Notes under the pieces: generated by a model
Told to the model about the DNA's origin: nothing
The model's database searches: none
Seen by the model: only the letters and a program-made list of their open reading frames with translations
NCBI GenBank assembly: GCA_030039825.1
Contig: JASHUV010000197.1
Coordinates: 1 to 16,814, forward strand
Direction of reading: 5' to 3'
Length of the DNA stretch: 16,814 nt
Origin: Thermoplasmata archaeon
Lineage (GTDB): Archaea > Thermoplasmatota > Thermoplasmata > Lutacidiplasmatales > UBA184
Part shown: in pieces, positions 1 to 7,500 of the stretch
How the letters are laid out: the number at the start of each line of letters is the position of its first letter
How positions within the stretch are numbered: position 1 is the first letter of the stretch
Position numbers and translations under genes: made by a program

Positions 1-1
1 A

Positions 2-976
2 GAGCACGGGATCTGCCATCAGATCCTCGCCGAGAACGGATGGGTCGTCCCGGGCGACCTCGCGGTCGGGACGGACTCCCATACCAACATGCTCGGGGCG
101 ATGGGCGCCGTCGCGGCCGGCATCGGGCCGACCGAGATGGCGGCCGTCCTCGCGCTCGGTAAGATCTGGCTCAAGGTCCCGACGACGATCCGGGTCCGGA
201 CGCGCGGCCATCTCGGCAAGGGCGTCGTCGCGAAGGACTTCATCCTCCGGACCCTCGGCGAGGTGAAGACGACCGGCGCGACGTACAAGTCGGTCGAGTT
301 CACCGGGCCGACCATCGAGCACATGTCGATGCCGGAGCGCTTCACCATCTGCAACATGACGACGGAGATGGGGGCGAAGTGCGGCATGGTCGGCCCCGAT
401 GCGGCGACGATGGAGTACCTGAGGCCCATCGCGAAGCACGCGATGCACCCGCTGAGCGCCGACGCGGACGCCCGCTACGAACGGACGGTGGAGATCGACG
501 TCGACGGGATGCCGCCGATGGTCGCCTGCCCGTACTCGCCGGACAACGTCCGCCCGCTCCCGGACGTCGCGAAGGAGCACGTCAAGGTCGACCAGGCGTT
601 CCTCGGCTCCTGCACGAACGCCCGCATCGAGGACCTCCGGGAGGGGGCGGCGCTCATGCGCGGCGAGAGGGTCCACCCGGGGGTGCGCTTCATCGTCTCG
701 CCGGCCTCCACCGAGATCTACCGGCAGTGCCTCCGGGAGGGCCTCATCGAGGTCTTCTCCGACGCCGGGGCGGTCTTCACGAACTCGAGCTGCTCCGCCT
801 GCTTCGGCGGCAACATGGGGATCCTCTCCGGCGAGGAGGTCTGCGCCTCCTCGTCGAACCGGAACTTCCCCGGGCGGATGGGCGCCAAGGAGGCCCGGAT
901 CTACCTGATGAGCCCCGCCGCGGTCGTGGCGACCGCGATCCGCGGGGAGATCACCGACCCACGCGAGCTCGCGTAG
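2..976 (+). CDS. leuC: 3-isopropylmalate dehydratase large subunit (LeuC / homoaconitase family), 5'-truncated
   Basis: Large subunit of the [4Fe-4S] hydro-lyase that, with LeuD, interconverts 2- and 3-isopropylmalate in leucine biosynthesis; close relatives do the same for homocitrate. The reading frame is open from base 2, and its first residues, EHGICHQIL, then VGTDSHTN and GAMGAVAAGIG, are the classic family core, so the start lies upstream of the window. The three cluster cysteines are visible: GSCTN (codon at 611) and SCSACFGG (codons at 791 and 800). Their spacing, 60 residues then CxxC, is exactly the family pattern. About 324 residues are present out of a usual ~420. The stop is TAG at 974, followed 8 bases later by leuD. 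Family assignment is firm. Isopropylmalate versus homoaconitate specificity cannot be read from this subunit, and leuC is chosen from the neighbouring leuD and leuB-like genes. Confidence 0.93.
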   Translation, partial: EHGICHQILAENGWVVPGDLAVGTDSHTNMLGAMGAVAAGIGPTEMAAVLALGKIWLKVPTTIRVRTRGHLGKGVVAKDFILRTLGEVKTTGATYKSVEFTGPTIEHMSMPERFTICNMTTEMGAKCGMVGPDAATMEYLRPIAKHAMHPLSADADARYERTVEIDVDGMPPMVACPYSPDNVRPLPDVAKEHVKVDQAFLGSCTNARIEDLREGAALMRGERVHPGVRFIVSPASTEIYRQCLREGLIEVFSDAGAVFTNSSCSACFGGNMGILSGEEVCASSSNRNFPGRMGAKEARIYLMSPAAVVATAIRGEITDPRELA

Positions 977-984
977 GGGGGGCC

Positions 985-1506
985 GTGCGCGACGTCATCG
1001 AAGGGCGGGTCTGGGTGCTCGGCGCCGACGTCGACACCGACCAGATCATCAGCGGGAAGTACCTCACCATCATCGATCCCCAGGAGCTCAAGAAGCACGT
1101 CTTCGAGATCGCCCTGCCGGAGTTCGCCGCCCAGGCGCGCCCGGGCGACATCATCGTCGCCGACGTGAACTTCGGGAGCGGGTCGAGCCGCGAGCACGCC
1201 CCGCAGGCGATGAAGGCGATCGGCGTCGGCGCCGTCCTCGCCGACTCCTTCGCCCGCATCATGTTCCGCAACGCGATCAACCTCGGCCTGCCGGCGATCG
1301 AGGCGCCGGGCGTGCGAGCGCTCTTCGAGAAGGGCGACACCGCGAAGATCGAGATGCGCGCCGGCCGGATCACGAACGAGCGGACCGGCCGCTCCATCTC
1401 CTTCCCCCCGCTCCCCCACCACCTCCTCGAGCTCCTGGAGGAGGGGGGCCTCGTCGAGACCGTCCGGAAGCGTCTCGTCGCCGAGGGAAAGGCGGCCCCG
1501 GCATGA
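985..1506 (+). CDS. leuD: 3-isopropylmalate dehydratase small subunit (LeuD / archaeal HacB-like)
   Basis: Swivelling small subunit that closes over the LeuC active site and helps choose the substrate. I start it at GTG 985, which gives a 173-residue protein beginning VRDVIEGRVWVLGADVDTDQ. A G-rich stretch lies just before it and the previous stop is at 974-976. The same frame is open far upstream, but that part is an arginine-rich shadow of leuC. Family landmarks are the DTDQIIS segment (residues 17-23), the substrate loop KYLTI (25-29) and FGSGSSREHAP, the loop that binds the substrate carboxylate. Length is normal for the short archaeal form (about 160-175). The stop TGA at 1504 overlaps the ATG of the next gene at 1503 (ATGA). 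The loop reads YLTI rather than the YLRT reported for methanogen homoaconitase, so exact specificity is open. Confidence 0.93.
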   Translation: MRDVIEGRVWVLGADVDTDQIISGKYLTIIDPQELKKHVFEIALPEFAAQARPGDIIVADVNFGSGSSREHAPQAMKAIGVGAVLADSFARIMFRNAINLGLPAIEAPGVRALFEKGDTAKIEMRAGRITNERTGRSISFPPLPHHLLELLEEGGLVETVRKRLVAEGKAAPA

Positions 1507-2636
1507 CGAGCGCCGGCTACGAGATCGCGCTCTTCCCGGGGGACGGGACCGGGCCCGAGGTCCTCGCCGAGGGCCGGAAGATCCTGGACGCCCTCGCGGA
1601 GGGCGACGCCTCCCGCTGGCACCTCACCGAGTACGCCGGCGGGGGACAGTACTACCAGAGGACCGGCCGGGAGGTCGAGCCGGAGGGCCTCGACGCCGCC
1701 CACCGGGCCGACGCGATCCTCCTCGGCGCCGTCGGATGGCCCGGCGCCAGCCTTCCGAACGGTGACCTCGCGGGGGGGGCCCTCGTGCTCGGGCTCCGCC
1801 AGTCGCTCGACCTCTACGCGAACGTCCGACCCTGCAAGCTCTACGAGGGGGTCCAGCACCGGATCTCCGACGGCTTCCAGAAGGTCTGGGCGCCGAAGAA
1901 CGTCGACATGGTGATCATCCGCGAGAACACCGAGGACCTCTACGCCCCGCTCCGCGGCCGCCTCCGGCGGGCCGACGAGACCGAGCTCACCGTCGACACC
2001 CGCGTGATCACCCGGAAGGGCGCCGAGCGGGTCGTCCGCTACGCCTTCGAACTCGCCCGAAAGCGGGCGCGCGGCGCCCCGGAGGACGGCGTGAAGCGCG
2101 TCACGTGCGTCGACAAGTCGAACGTCATGGAGGGGTGTCGCTTCTTCCGGGAGACGTTCGACCGGGTCGGGAAGGAGTACCCCGAGATCGAGCGGGACTA
2201 CGCCTACGTCGACGCCTTCACCCAGTGGCTCATCCGGCAGCCGGAGCACTACGACGTGGTGGTGGCGACGAACATGATGGGCGACATCATCACCGACCTC
2301 GCGAGCGTCCTCCAGGGCGGGATGGGGTTCGCCGCCGGGGGCAACATCGGGGACGCCCACGCGATGTTCGAGCCGGTCCACGGCTCCGCGCCGAAGCACG
2401 CCGGGAAGAACGTCGTCAACCCGTTCGCGACGTTCTCCGCCGTCGAGATGATGCTCCGCTGGCTCGGGGAGCGGCACGCCGATGCCGCGCTCCTCCGCCA
2501 GTCCGACCGGCTCGAGCGGGCGATCGTCGGGGTCCTGCGCGCCGGCGCGGCGCGCACCTACGACCAGGGCGGACCGGTGAGCACGACCGGGGCCGGCGAC
2601 GCCGTGGCGGGCGCGATCCGGGGGATGGCGGCATGA
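1503..2636 (+). CDS. leuB: Isocitrate/isopropylmalate dehydrogenase family enzyme (LeuB-like)
   Basis: Metal-dependent beta-decarboxylating dehydrogenase of 377 residues. In this operon it probably oxidises 3-isopropylmalate, the product of LeuCD, to 2-oxoisocaproate. Landmarks are FPGDGTGPEV (11-20), the substrate arginines in LRQSLDLYANVRP (R99, R109), R140 and catalytic Y147 in IIRENTEDLY, catalytic K205 in DKSNVM, and metal aspartates D237 (YVDAFT), D261 and D265 (NMMGDIITDLAS). The specificity helix is hydrophobic (ALVLGLR), which favours isopropylmalate over isocitrate. The adenosine-binding loop is HGSAPKHAG (K298, H299), whereas NAD-dependent isopropylmalate dehydrogenases have Asp-Ile there; Lys is typical of NADP-dependent isocitrate dehydrogenase. 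It overlaps leuD by ATGA and the thiolase by ATGA. Homoisocitrate or another 2-hydroxyacid remains possible. Confidence 0.85.
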   Translation: MTSAGYEIALFPGDGTGPEVLAEGRKILDALAEGDASRWHLTEYAGGGQYYQRTGREVEPEGLDAAHRADAILLGAVGWPGASLPNGDLAGGALVLGLRQSLDLYANVRPCKLYEGVQHRISDGFQKVWAPKNVDMVIIRENTEDLYAPLRGRLRRADETELTVDTRVITRKGAERVVRYAFELARKRARGAPEDGVKRVTCVDKSNVMEGCRFFRETFDRVGKEYPEIERDYAYVDAFTQWLIRQPEHYDVVVATNMMGDIITDLASVLQGGMGFAAGGNIGDAHAMFEPVHGSAPKHAGKNVVNPFATFSAVEMMLRWLGERHADAALLRQSDRLERAIVGVLRAGAARTYDQGGPVSTTGAGDAVAGAIRGMAA

Positions 2637-3820
2637 CGCTCGGGAGGTCCGTCGCCCTCGTCGGGGGGACGACGATCCCCTGGGGGGTGCGCGCCGCGAC
2701 CTGGGCCGAGCTCGCCCAGGAGGTCGGCGCCGCGCTCTTCCGCCGCGTGCCGTCGCTCCGTGCCGAGGAGGTCGACTCCTTCTTCCTCGGGGCGGCCGAG
2801 CCCGAGCGCTTCGCCTTCCAGTCCCACGTCGCCCCGTTCGCGGCCGAGCAGATGGGACTCGCCCCGCGGCGGATCATCCAGCGGACCGAGCTCGCCTGCG
2901 CGTCGGGCCAGTCGGCGATCCGCTCGGCGTACGCCGCCATCGCCTCGGGGCTCGCCGATGTCGCGGTCGCCGCCGGGGTCGAGAAGATGAACCTGCCGTC
3001 GATGCCCGAGGCGAACACGTCGATGGCCTGCGTGCTCGACCGCGCCTGGGACGGCGCGCACGGGGGCACCGCCCCGCCGTTCTTCGCGATGGTCGCCCAA
3101 CGCTACCTCGCCGAACACCACGCCCCGCCGGAGGCGCTCACCGCCGTCGCCGAGAAGAACCACGCCTTCGCGAACACGAACCCCCACGCGCAGTTCTACG
3201 CAAAGAAGTTCGACCGGGCGAAGCTCGACCGACTGCCGCTCGTGAGCCCCCCGCTCCGGCTCGGCGACTGCTCGTCGATGACCGACGGCGCCGCGGCGGT
3301 CCTCCTCGTCGCCGGGGAGCTCGCCGGGCGCTACACCGACACTCCGGCCTGGATCCGGGGGAGCGGCCAGTACTCCGACTTCCACAACCTCGCCCACGCC
3401 GGTTCCCTGACCGACTGGACCGGCCTCACCCGGGCCGCCCGGGCCGCCTACGACATGGCCGGGGTCGGACCCGAGGGGATCGACGTCGCCGAGGTCCACG
3501 ACTGCTTCTCCATCTCCGAGATCGTCGAGTACGAGGCGCTCGGCTTCTGCGGGCGCGGCGAGGGGGCGCGCTACGTCCTCGACGGCCGCTCGGGTCGCGG
3601 GGGCGACGTGCTCGTCAACCCGCGCGGGGGGCTCCTCGGATGCGGCCATCCGCTCGGGGCGACGGGGATCGCCCAGGCCGTCGAGGTGTTCGACCAGCTG
3701 GCCGGCCGGGTCCCGCCGGAGCGCCGGGCCTCCGACCCGCGATGGGCGCTCGTGCACAACCTGAGCGGCAGCGCGAACGTGCATTCGGTCATGATCTACG
3801 AGGGAGGCACGGCCGGATGA
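2633..3820 (+). CDS. Thiolase family protein (SCP2-thiolase / archaeal acetyl-CoA acetyltransferase type)
   Basis: A 395-residue thiolase that forms or cleaves a C-C bond between acyl-CoAs. The nucleophilic cysteine is C89 in ELACASGQSA. VHDCF (H289) and the GCGHPLGATG loop (H339) supply the other active-site residues, and NPRGG precedes that loop. The C-terminus reads NLSGSANVHSV, without the CxG motif of classical biosynthetic thiolases. This matches SCP2-type and archaeal thiolases that pair with DUF35 proteins. I start at ATG 2633, which overlaps the stop of the leuB-like gene (ATGA). The same frame is open back to 2105, but that stretch is a shadow. The stop overlaps the ATG of the DUF35 gene (ATGA), so the two products are probably made in step and form a complex. 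In archaeal mevalonate synthesis such pairs work with HMG-CoA synthase, but no synthase is seen here, so the pathway is undecided. Confidence 0.88.
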   Translation: MTLGRSVALVGGTTIPWGVRAATWAELAQEVGAALFRRVPSLRAEEVDSFFLGAAEPERFAFQSHVAPFAAEQMGLAPRRIIQRTELACASGQSAIRSAYAAIASGLADVAVAAGVEKMNLPSMPEANTSMACVLDRAWDGAHGGTAPPFFAMVAQRYLAEHHAPPEALTAVAEKNHAFANTNPHAQFYAKKFDRAKLDRLPLVSPPLRLGDCSSMTDGAAAVLLVAGELAGRYTDTPAWIRGSGQYSDFHNLAHAGSLTDWTGLTRAARAAYDMAGVGPEGIDVAEVHDCFSISEIVEYEALGFCGRGEGARYVLDGRSGRGGDVLVNPRGGLLGCGHPLGATGIAQAVEVFDQLAGRVPPERRASDPRWALVHNLSGSANVHSVMIYEGGTAG

Positions 3821-4371
3821 GCGACTCGGGGAGCGCGCCCGCCGCCGAGCGGCCGAAGGCGCGGGCCGCTCCGGAGGGGTCGACGGCTCCGGCGAGACCG
3901 GCCCCGCCCCCTCGCCCGATGGTCCCGCTCCCTTACCTCCTCGACTTCTTCCCCCTCCAGGAGGCCGACCAGACCGGGATCGCGCGCTTCTTCGCCCGGC
4001 TCCGCGAGGGACGTCTCTCGACGACGAGGTGCTCCCGCGACGACCTCCTTCATTGGCCGCCCCGGGTCGCCTGCCCGAAGTGCCACGGCACCGAGCTCAC
4101 CTGGGTCGACCTGCCGGAGCGAGGGAGGATCTACGCGTCGAGCGCGGTCCTCGCCGGGGCCCCGCTCGGGATGGAGGCCGACGTGCCGTTCGCGGTCGGG
4201 CTCGTCGATCTCGACGGGGTGCCGCTGCGCCTCTTCGGCCGGATCGTCGGGCGCCGCTGGGAGGCGCTCGCGATCGGCCTTCCGGTCCGGGTGGAGGGCT
4301 TCGAGCTCGCGGACGGGCGCGTCTTCTACCGGTTCCGGGCCGAACCGGAGCCGGGACCGCCGGGGGGCTGA
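3817..4371 (+). CDS. DUF35 zinc-ribbon/OB-fold protein, thiolase partner
   Basis: A 184-residue protein with the DUF35 layout: helices (about 40-68), a zinc ribbon (70-95), then an OB-fold with beta-strands such as RIYASSAVLAG and FAVGLVDLDG. In archaeal thiolase/HMG-CoA synthase complexes the DUF35 subunit bridges the two enzymes and holds CoA; the same scaffold role is inferred here from the overlapping thiolase gene. The zinc site is incomplete: C72, then D75 where a second cysteine is usual (CSRD), followed by C86 and C89 (CPKC). The first 34 residues are rich in Ala and Pro and look disordered. An in-frame ATG at 3919 is an alternative start, but 3817 keeps the ATGA coupling seen at the two previous joints. 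It is the last gene of the operon, and a strong hairpin follows 22 bases after its stop. Confidence 0.85.
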   Translation: MSDSGSAPAAERPKARAAPEGSTAPARPAPPPRPMVPLPYLLDFFPLQEADQTGIARFFARLREGRLSTTRCSRDDLLHWPPRVACPKCHGTELTWVDLPERGRIYASSAVLAGAPLGMEADVPFAVGLVDLDGVPLRLFGRIVGRRWEALAIGLPVRVEGFELADGRVFYRFRAEPEPGPPGG

Positions 4372-4393
4372 GCGCGGGCCGGGCCCGGGGTCC

Positions 4394-4421
4394 CGGCCGG
4401 CGGATTTCTCCCCGCCGGCCG
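4394..4421. terminator. Perfect 10-bp inverted repeat (hairpin) after the leu-thiolase operon
   Basis: CGGCCGGCGG (4394-4403) and its exact reverse complement CCGCCGGCCG (4412-4421) flank an 8-base loop, ATTTCTCC. It lies between the DUF35 stop (4371) and the aglB TATA box (4460). No U-tract follows, so it is not a standard intrinsic terminator. It could act as a 3'-end stabiliser, a transcript boundary or a protein-binding palindrome. The repeat is seen directly; the role is inferred. Confidence 0.5.
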
Positions 4422-4459
4422 ACGCTCCCGGGCGAGCCGGATCCGTTCGCGGACGAAGC

Positions 4460-4467
4460 TATTTATA
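4460..4467 (+). promoter_or_regulatory. Archaeal TATA box for aglB
   Basis: TATTTATA stands out as AT-rich in a GC-rich gap and matches the archaeal TATA element. Transcription would begin about 25 bases downstream, near 4487-4490, giving a leader of about 25 bases before the ATG at 4515. A weak purine stretch, GGGAG (4499-4503), is the only ribosome-binding candidate. Confidence 0.65.
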
Positions 4468-4514
4468 CGCCACCCGGGTCTCGCGCCCGACCTTAACAGG
4501 GAGCGGCGGCGCGG

Positions 4515-7500
4515 ATGGAACCGGAGGCGACCGGCTGGTGGCATAAGCACGGCCCGACCCTGCTCATCCTGGCGGCCGCCTTCTCGCTCACCTTCTTCAT
4601 CCGGACCCTCTGGAACGTCCCGCTCTTCCAGCAGTACGGGACGTCCTACTTCTTCGCGGGCGGCTCGGACTCCTTCTACCACTGGCGGGTCTCCGATTAC
4701 ATCATCCTGAACCACAAGAACCTGATCTTCGACCCGCTGCTGAAGTACCCGACCGGGGCGATCAACCCGCGGGAGCCGCTCTTCGACTGGATGAACGCCA
4801 TCTTCGGCATCCTCTTCGCGCCCGCGTTCGGGGGCAGCGCGGCGTCGGCGGGGATGTACTCCCTCGAGCTCGCCGCGCCGCTCTGGGCGGCGTTGTCGGT
4901 CTTCCCGCTCTACCTCGTCGGCAAGGAGGTCAGCTCGCGCCGGACCGGACTCCTCGCGGTCCTGATCTGGCCGTTCCTCGTGGCGAACATCGACTCCTCG
5001 ACGTTCGGCTACGCGAACTACCTCTCCTTCTACACGTTCTTCATCCTCGTCATGGTCTACGCCCAGCTGCGTACGATCCGGGCCTCGGGGACCCGAAAAT
5101 GGGTCGCCTCGTACACGAGCCCGCGATCGGTCCTCAAGGGGATCAAGGACTACCTGTACTACGAGACCGCGGCGGTCCGCTGGGCCGTCTTCACCGGGGT
5201 CGCCTTCGGCGTCGTGATCCTGACCTGGCAGGGGTACACCTTCCTCGTCGCGCTCGTCGTCATCTTCCTCGTCGTCCAGATGATCATCGAGCGGATCCGT
5301 CGGCAGGACTCCTTCGGCCTCTACTTCACGACCTGGATCGTCGGGCTCGTCGGGTTCCCGCTCGCGTTCCCGTACTACTACGTGCAAGGGGACTACCACA
5401 TCTGGTTCCTCGAGCCGATCGTCATCTACTTCGGGGCCCTCCTCGTCCTCCTCCCGTTCCTCTTCCTCCGCGACCATCCCTGGGTGCTGAGCCTTCCGGT
5501 CCTGATCGGGACGAGCGCGGTGGCGGTGGGGGCGCTCGCGCTCGCCTCGCCGGCGGCGTTCTCGGACATCCTCTCGGGACAAGGCTACTTCGTCAAGACG
5601 CTCATCTACTCGACCGTCGCCGAGGCCCAGGCCCCGTCGGTCGACTCGCTCATCATCAGCTACGGGGTGGTGACGTTCTTCCTCGCCTTCGCCGGCCTCG
5701 CCTTCGTCGGATACCACCTCATCCGGGGACGGTTCGAGCGCCGCCACATGCTCTTCTTCATCTTCGGGATCATCTCGATCTACCTCCCGCTCTCCGCGGC
5801 GAAGTTCTTCTACATCGGGTCGGCGGCGTACTCGCTGCTCCCGGCCGAGGGCGTCTCGCGGATCCTCGACATCGGCGGCTTTCCCACCTTCCGCCGCAAC
5901 GTCGTCTCCCTCTCGGACCGCCGGAGCCAGCTCTCGGCGTTCCGGCGCTCCTTCAAGGTGCGCCACGTGCTCGTCGTCCTGCTCGTCCTCGCGATCGTGG
6001 TGCCCAACATCTGGTACGCCATGGACGCGGGCATCCCGTTCAACACGAAGTCGCAGTACGACCTGCAGGTCTTCGATTCGCTCCCGCCGCCGCTGCGCGT
6101 CTCCGCGGCGAACGCCTCGAGCTTCTACCTCGGCGCGGCCGGCGGGGAGATCGATACGCCGAACCAGTACGACGAGGCCGGCTACGACTGGCTCGCCACC
6201 CAGGACACGAACTTACCCGAGCCGCAACGTCCCGCGCTCATCAGCTGGTGGGACTACGGGTTCCAGACGATCGCCGAGGGGGACCACCCGGCCGTCGCCG
6301 ACAACTTCCAGAACGGGATCGACCCCTCGGGGAACTTCCTCCTCTCGCAGAACGAGTCGCTCGCGATCGGCGTCCTCGCCACGACCCTCCTCACCTCCGA
6401 GGCCCAGGAGACGGGGATGCCCTACCTCCCCCCCGGCCTCAACGCGGTCCTCGCGGCGGACGGGGTGAACCTCCCGGAGCTCCACACCCTCCTCGCGAAC
6501 ACCTCCGCCGACATCCCGCTCGTCGAGGCGTACCCGTCGCGCTACCTCCCCGTCGACCCCTCCGACCTCGATTCGACGAACGCGATGTACGACGCGGTGA
6601 GCTACTTCCTCGCCTCGACGCTCTCGGAGACGGCCGTCGCGAAGGTCTACGACGACGTCCAGGCCTACACGGGCTGGTCGATCCGCTACGCGATGGTCGA
6701 CACCCGGCTCATCCCCTTCTCCGGGCAGTCGACGGGGATCTACTACGCTCCGGCCGACCTCACCGACCGCGTCATCGACGCGGGCGGGAACCCGTCGGCG
6801 TACTTCTCCGTCAGCATCGTCGGGTCCGACGGGAACACCTACCTCGAAGGGACCGAGCCCGCCGGGGTCACGCCGGTCTCGTACAACATCAACTACACCC
6901 CGGCCTTCTACAACTCGATGATCTACCACATCTTCTTCGGCTACGACGAGCAGGAGGTCGGCCAGGGGACCGGCGTCCCGTGGCTCTCCTCGGGCTCGGC
7001 GGCCGGTGACCCGCTCGAGCCGGGCTGGATGCTCCAGCACTTCCAGGTCGTCTACCGGACCGGCTACGCCTGCAACACGCCGAACGCGACGTCGGGCTCG
7101 CCCTGCTTCTACGCCACGAACGTCCCCACCGCGGACGAGATCCAGTCGAAGGACAACGGGACGGCCGACACGAGCCCCGACACGATGTTCAACGACGGGG
7201 GCGAGGCGATCCTCGAGTACTACCCCGGCCAGCCGATGTCCGGGACCGTGACGCTCGGGAACGGCCGCCCGATCGCGGACGCGCGCGTGACCGTGGACGA
7301 CAGCTGGGGGATCCCGCACATGACGACCCTCACCGCCTCCGACGGCTCCTACTCCCTGATCCTGCCGCCGGGCCGGGACACGGTCAACGTCACGACGGGG
7401 GCGCTCAACCCGATCTCCCAGCAGGGCGCGACCCTCCTCGGCGAGTTCAACATCACCGTCCCCGACGCCTACGGCCTCTCCTACGACGCGCCGACGCTCG

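Noticed and set aside
1771..1780. Run of eight G in the leuB-like gene as a possible frameshift site
   Set aside because: The reading frame continues unbroken with all family motifs on both sides, so no shift is needed; a local insertion relative to other LeuB proteins is enough.
2105..2632. Extension of the thiolase frame upstream of ATG 2633
   Set aside because: It overlaps the leuB-like gene and translates to Arg-rich low-complexity sequence. The thiolase fold starts at MTLGRSVALVGG, and the ATGA overlap supports 2633.
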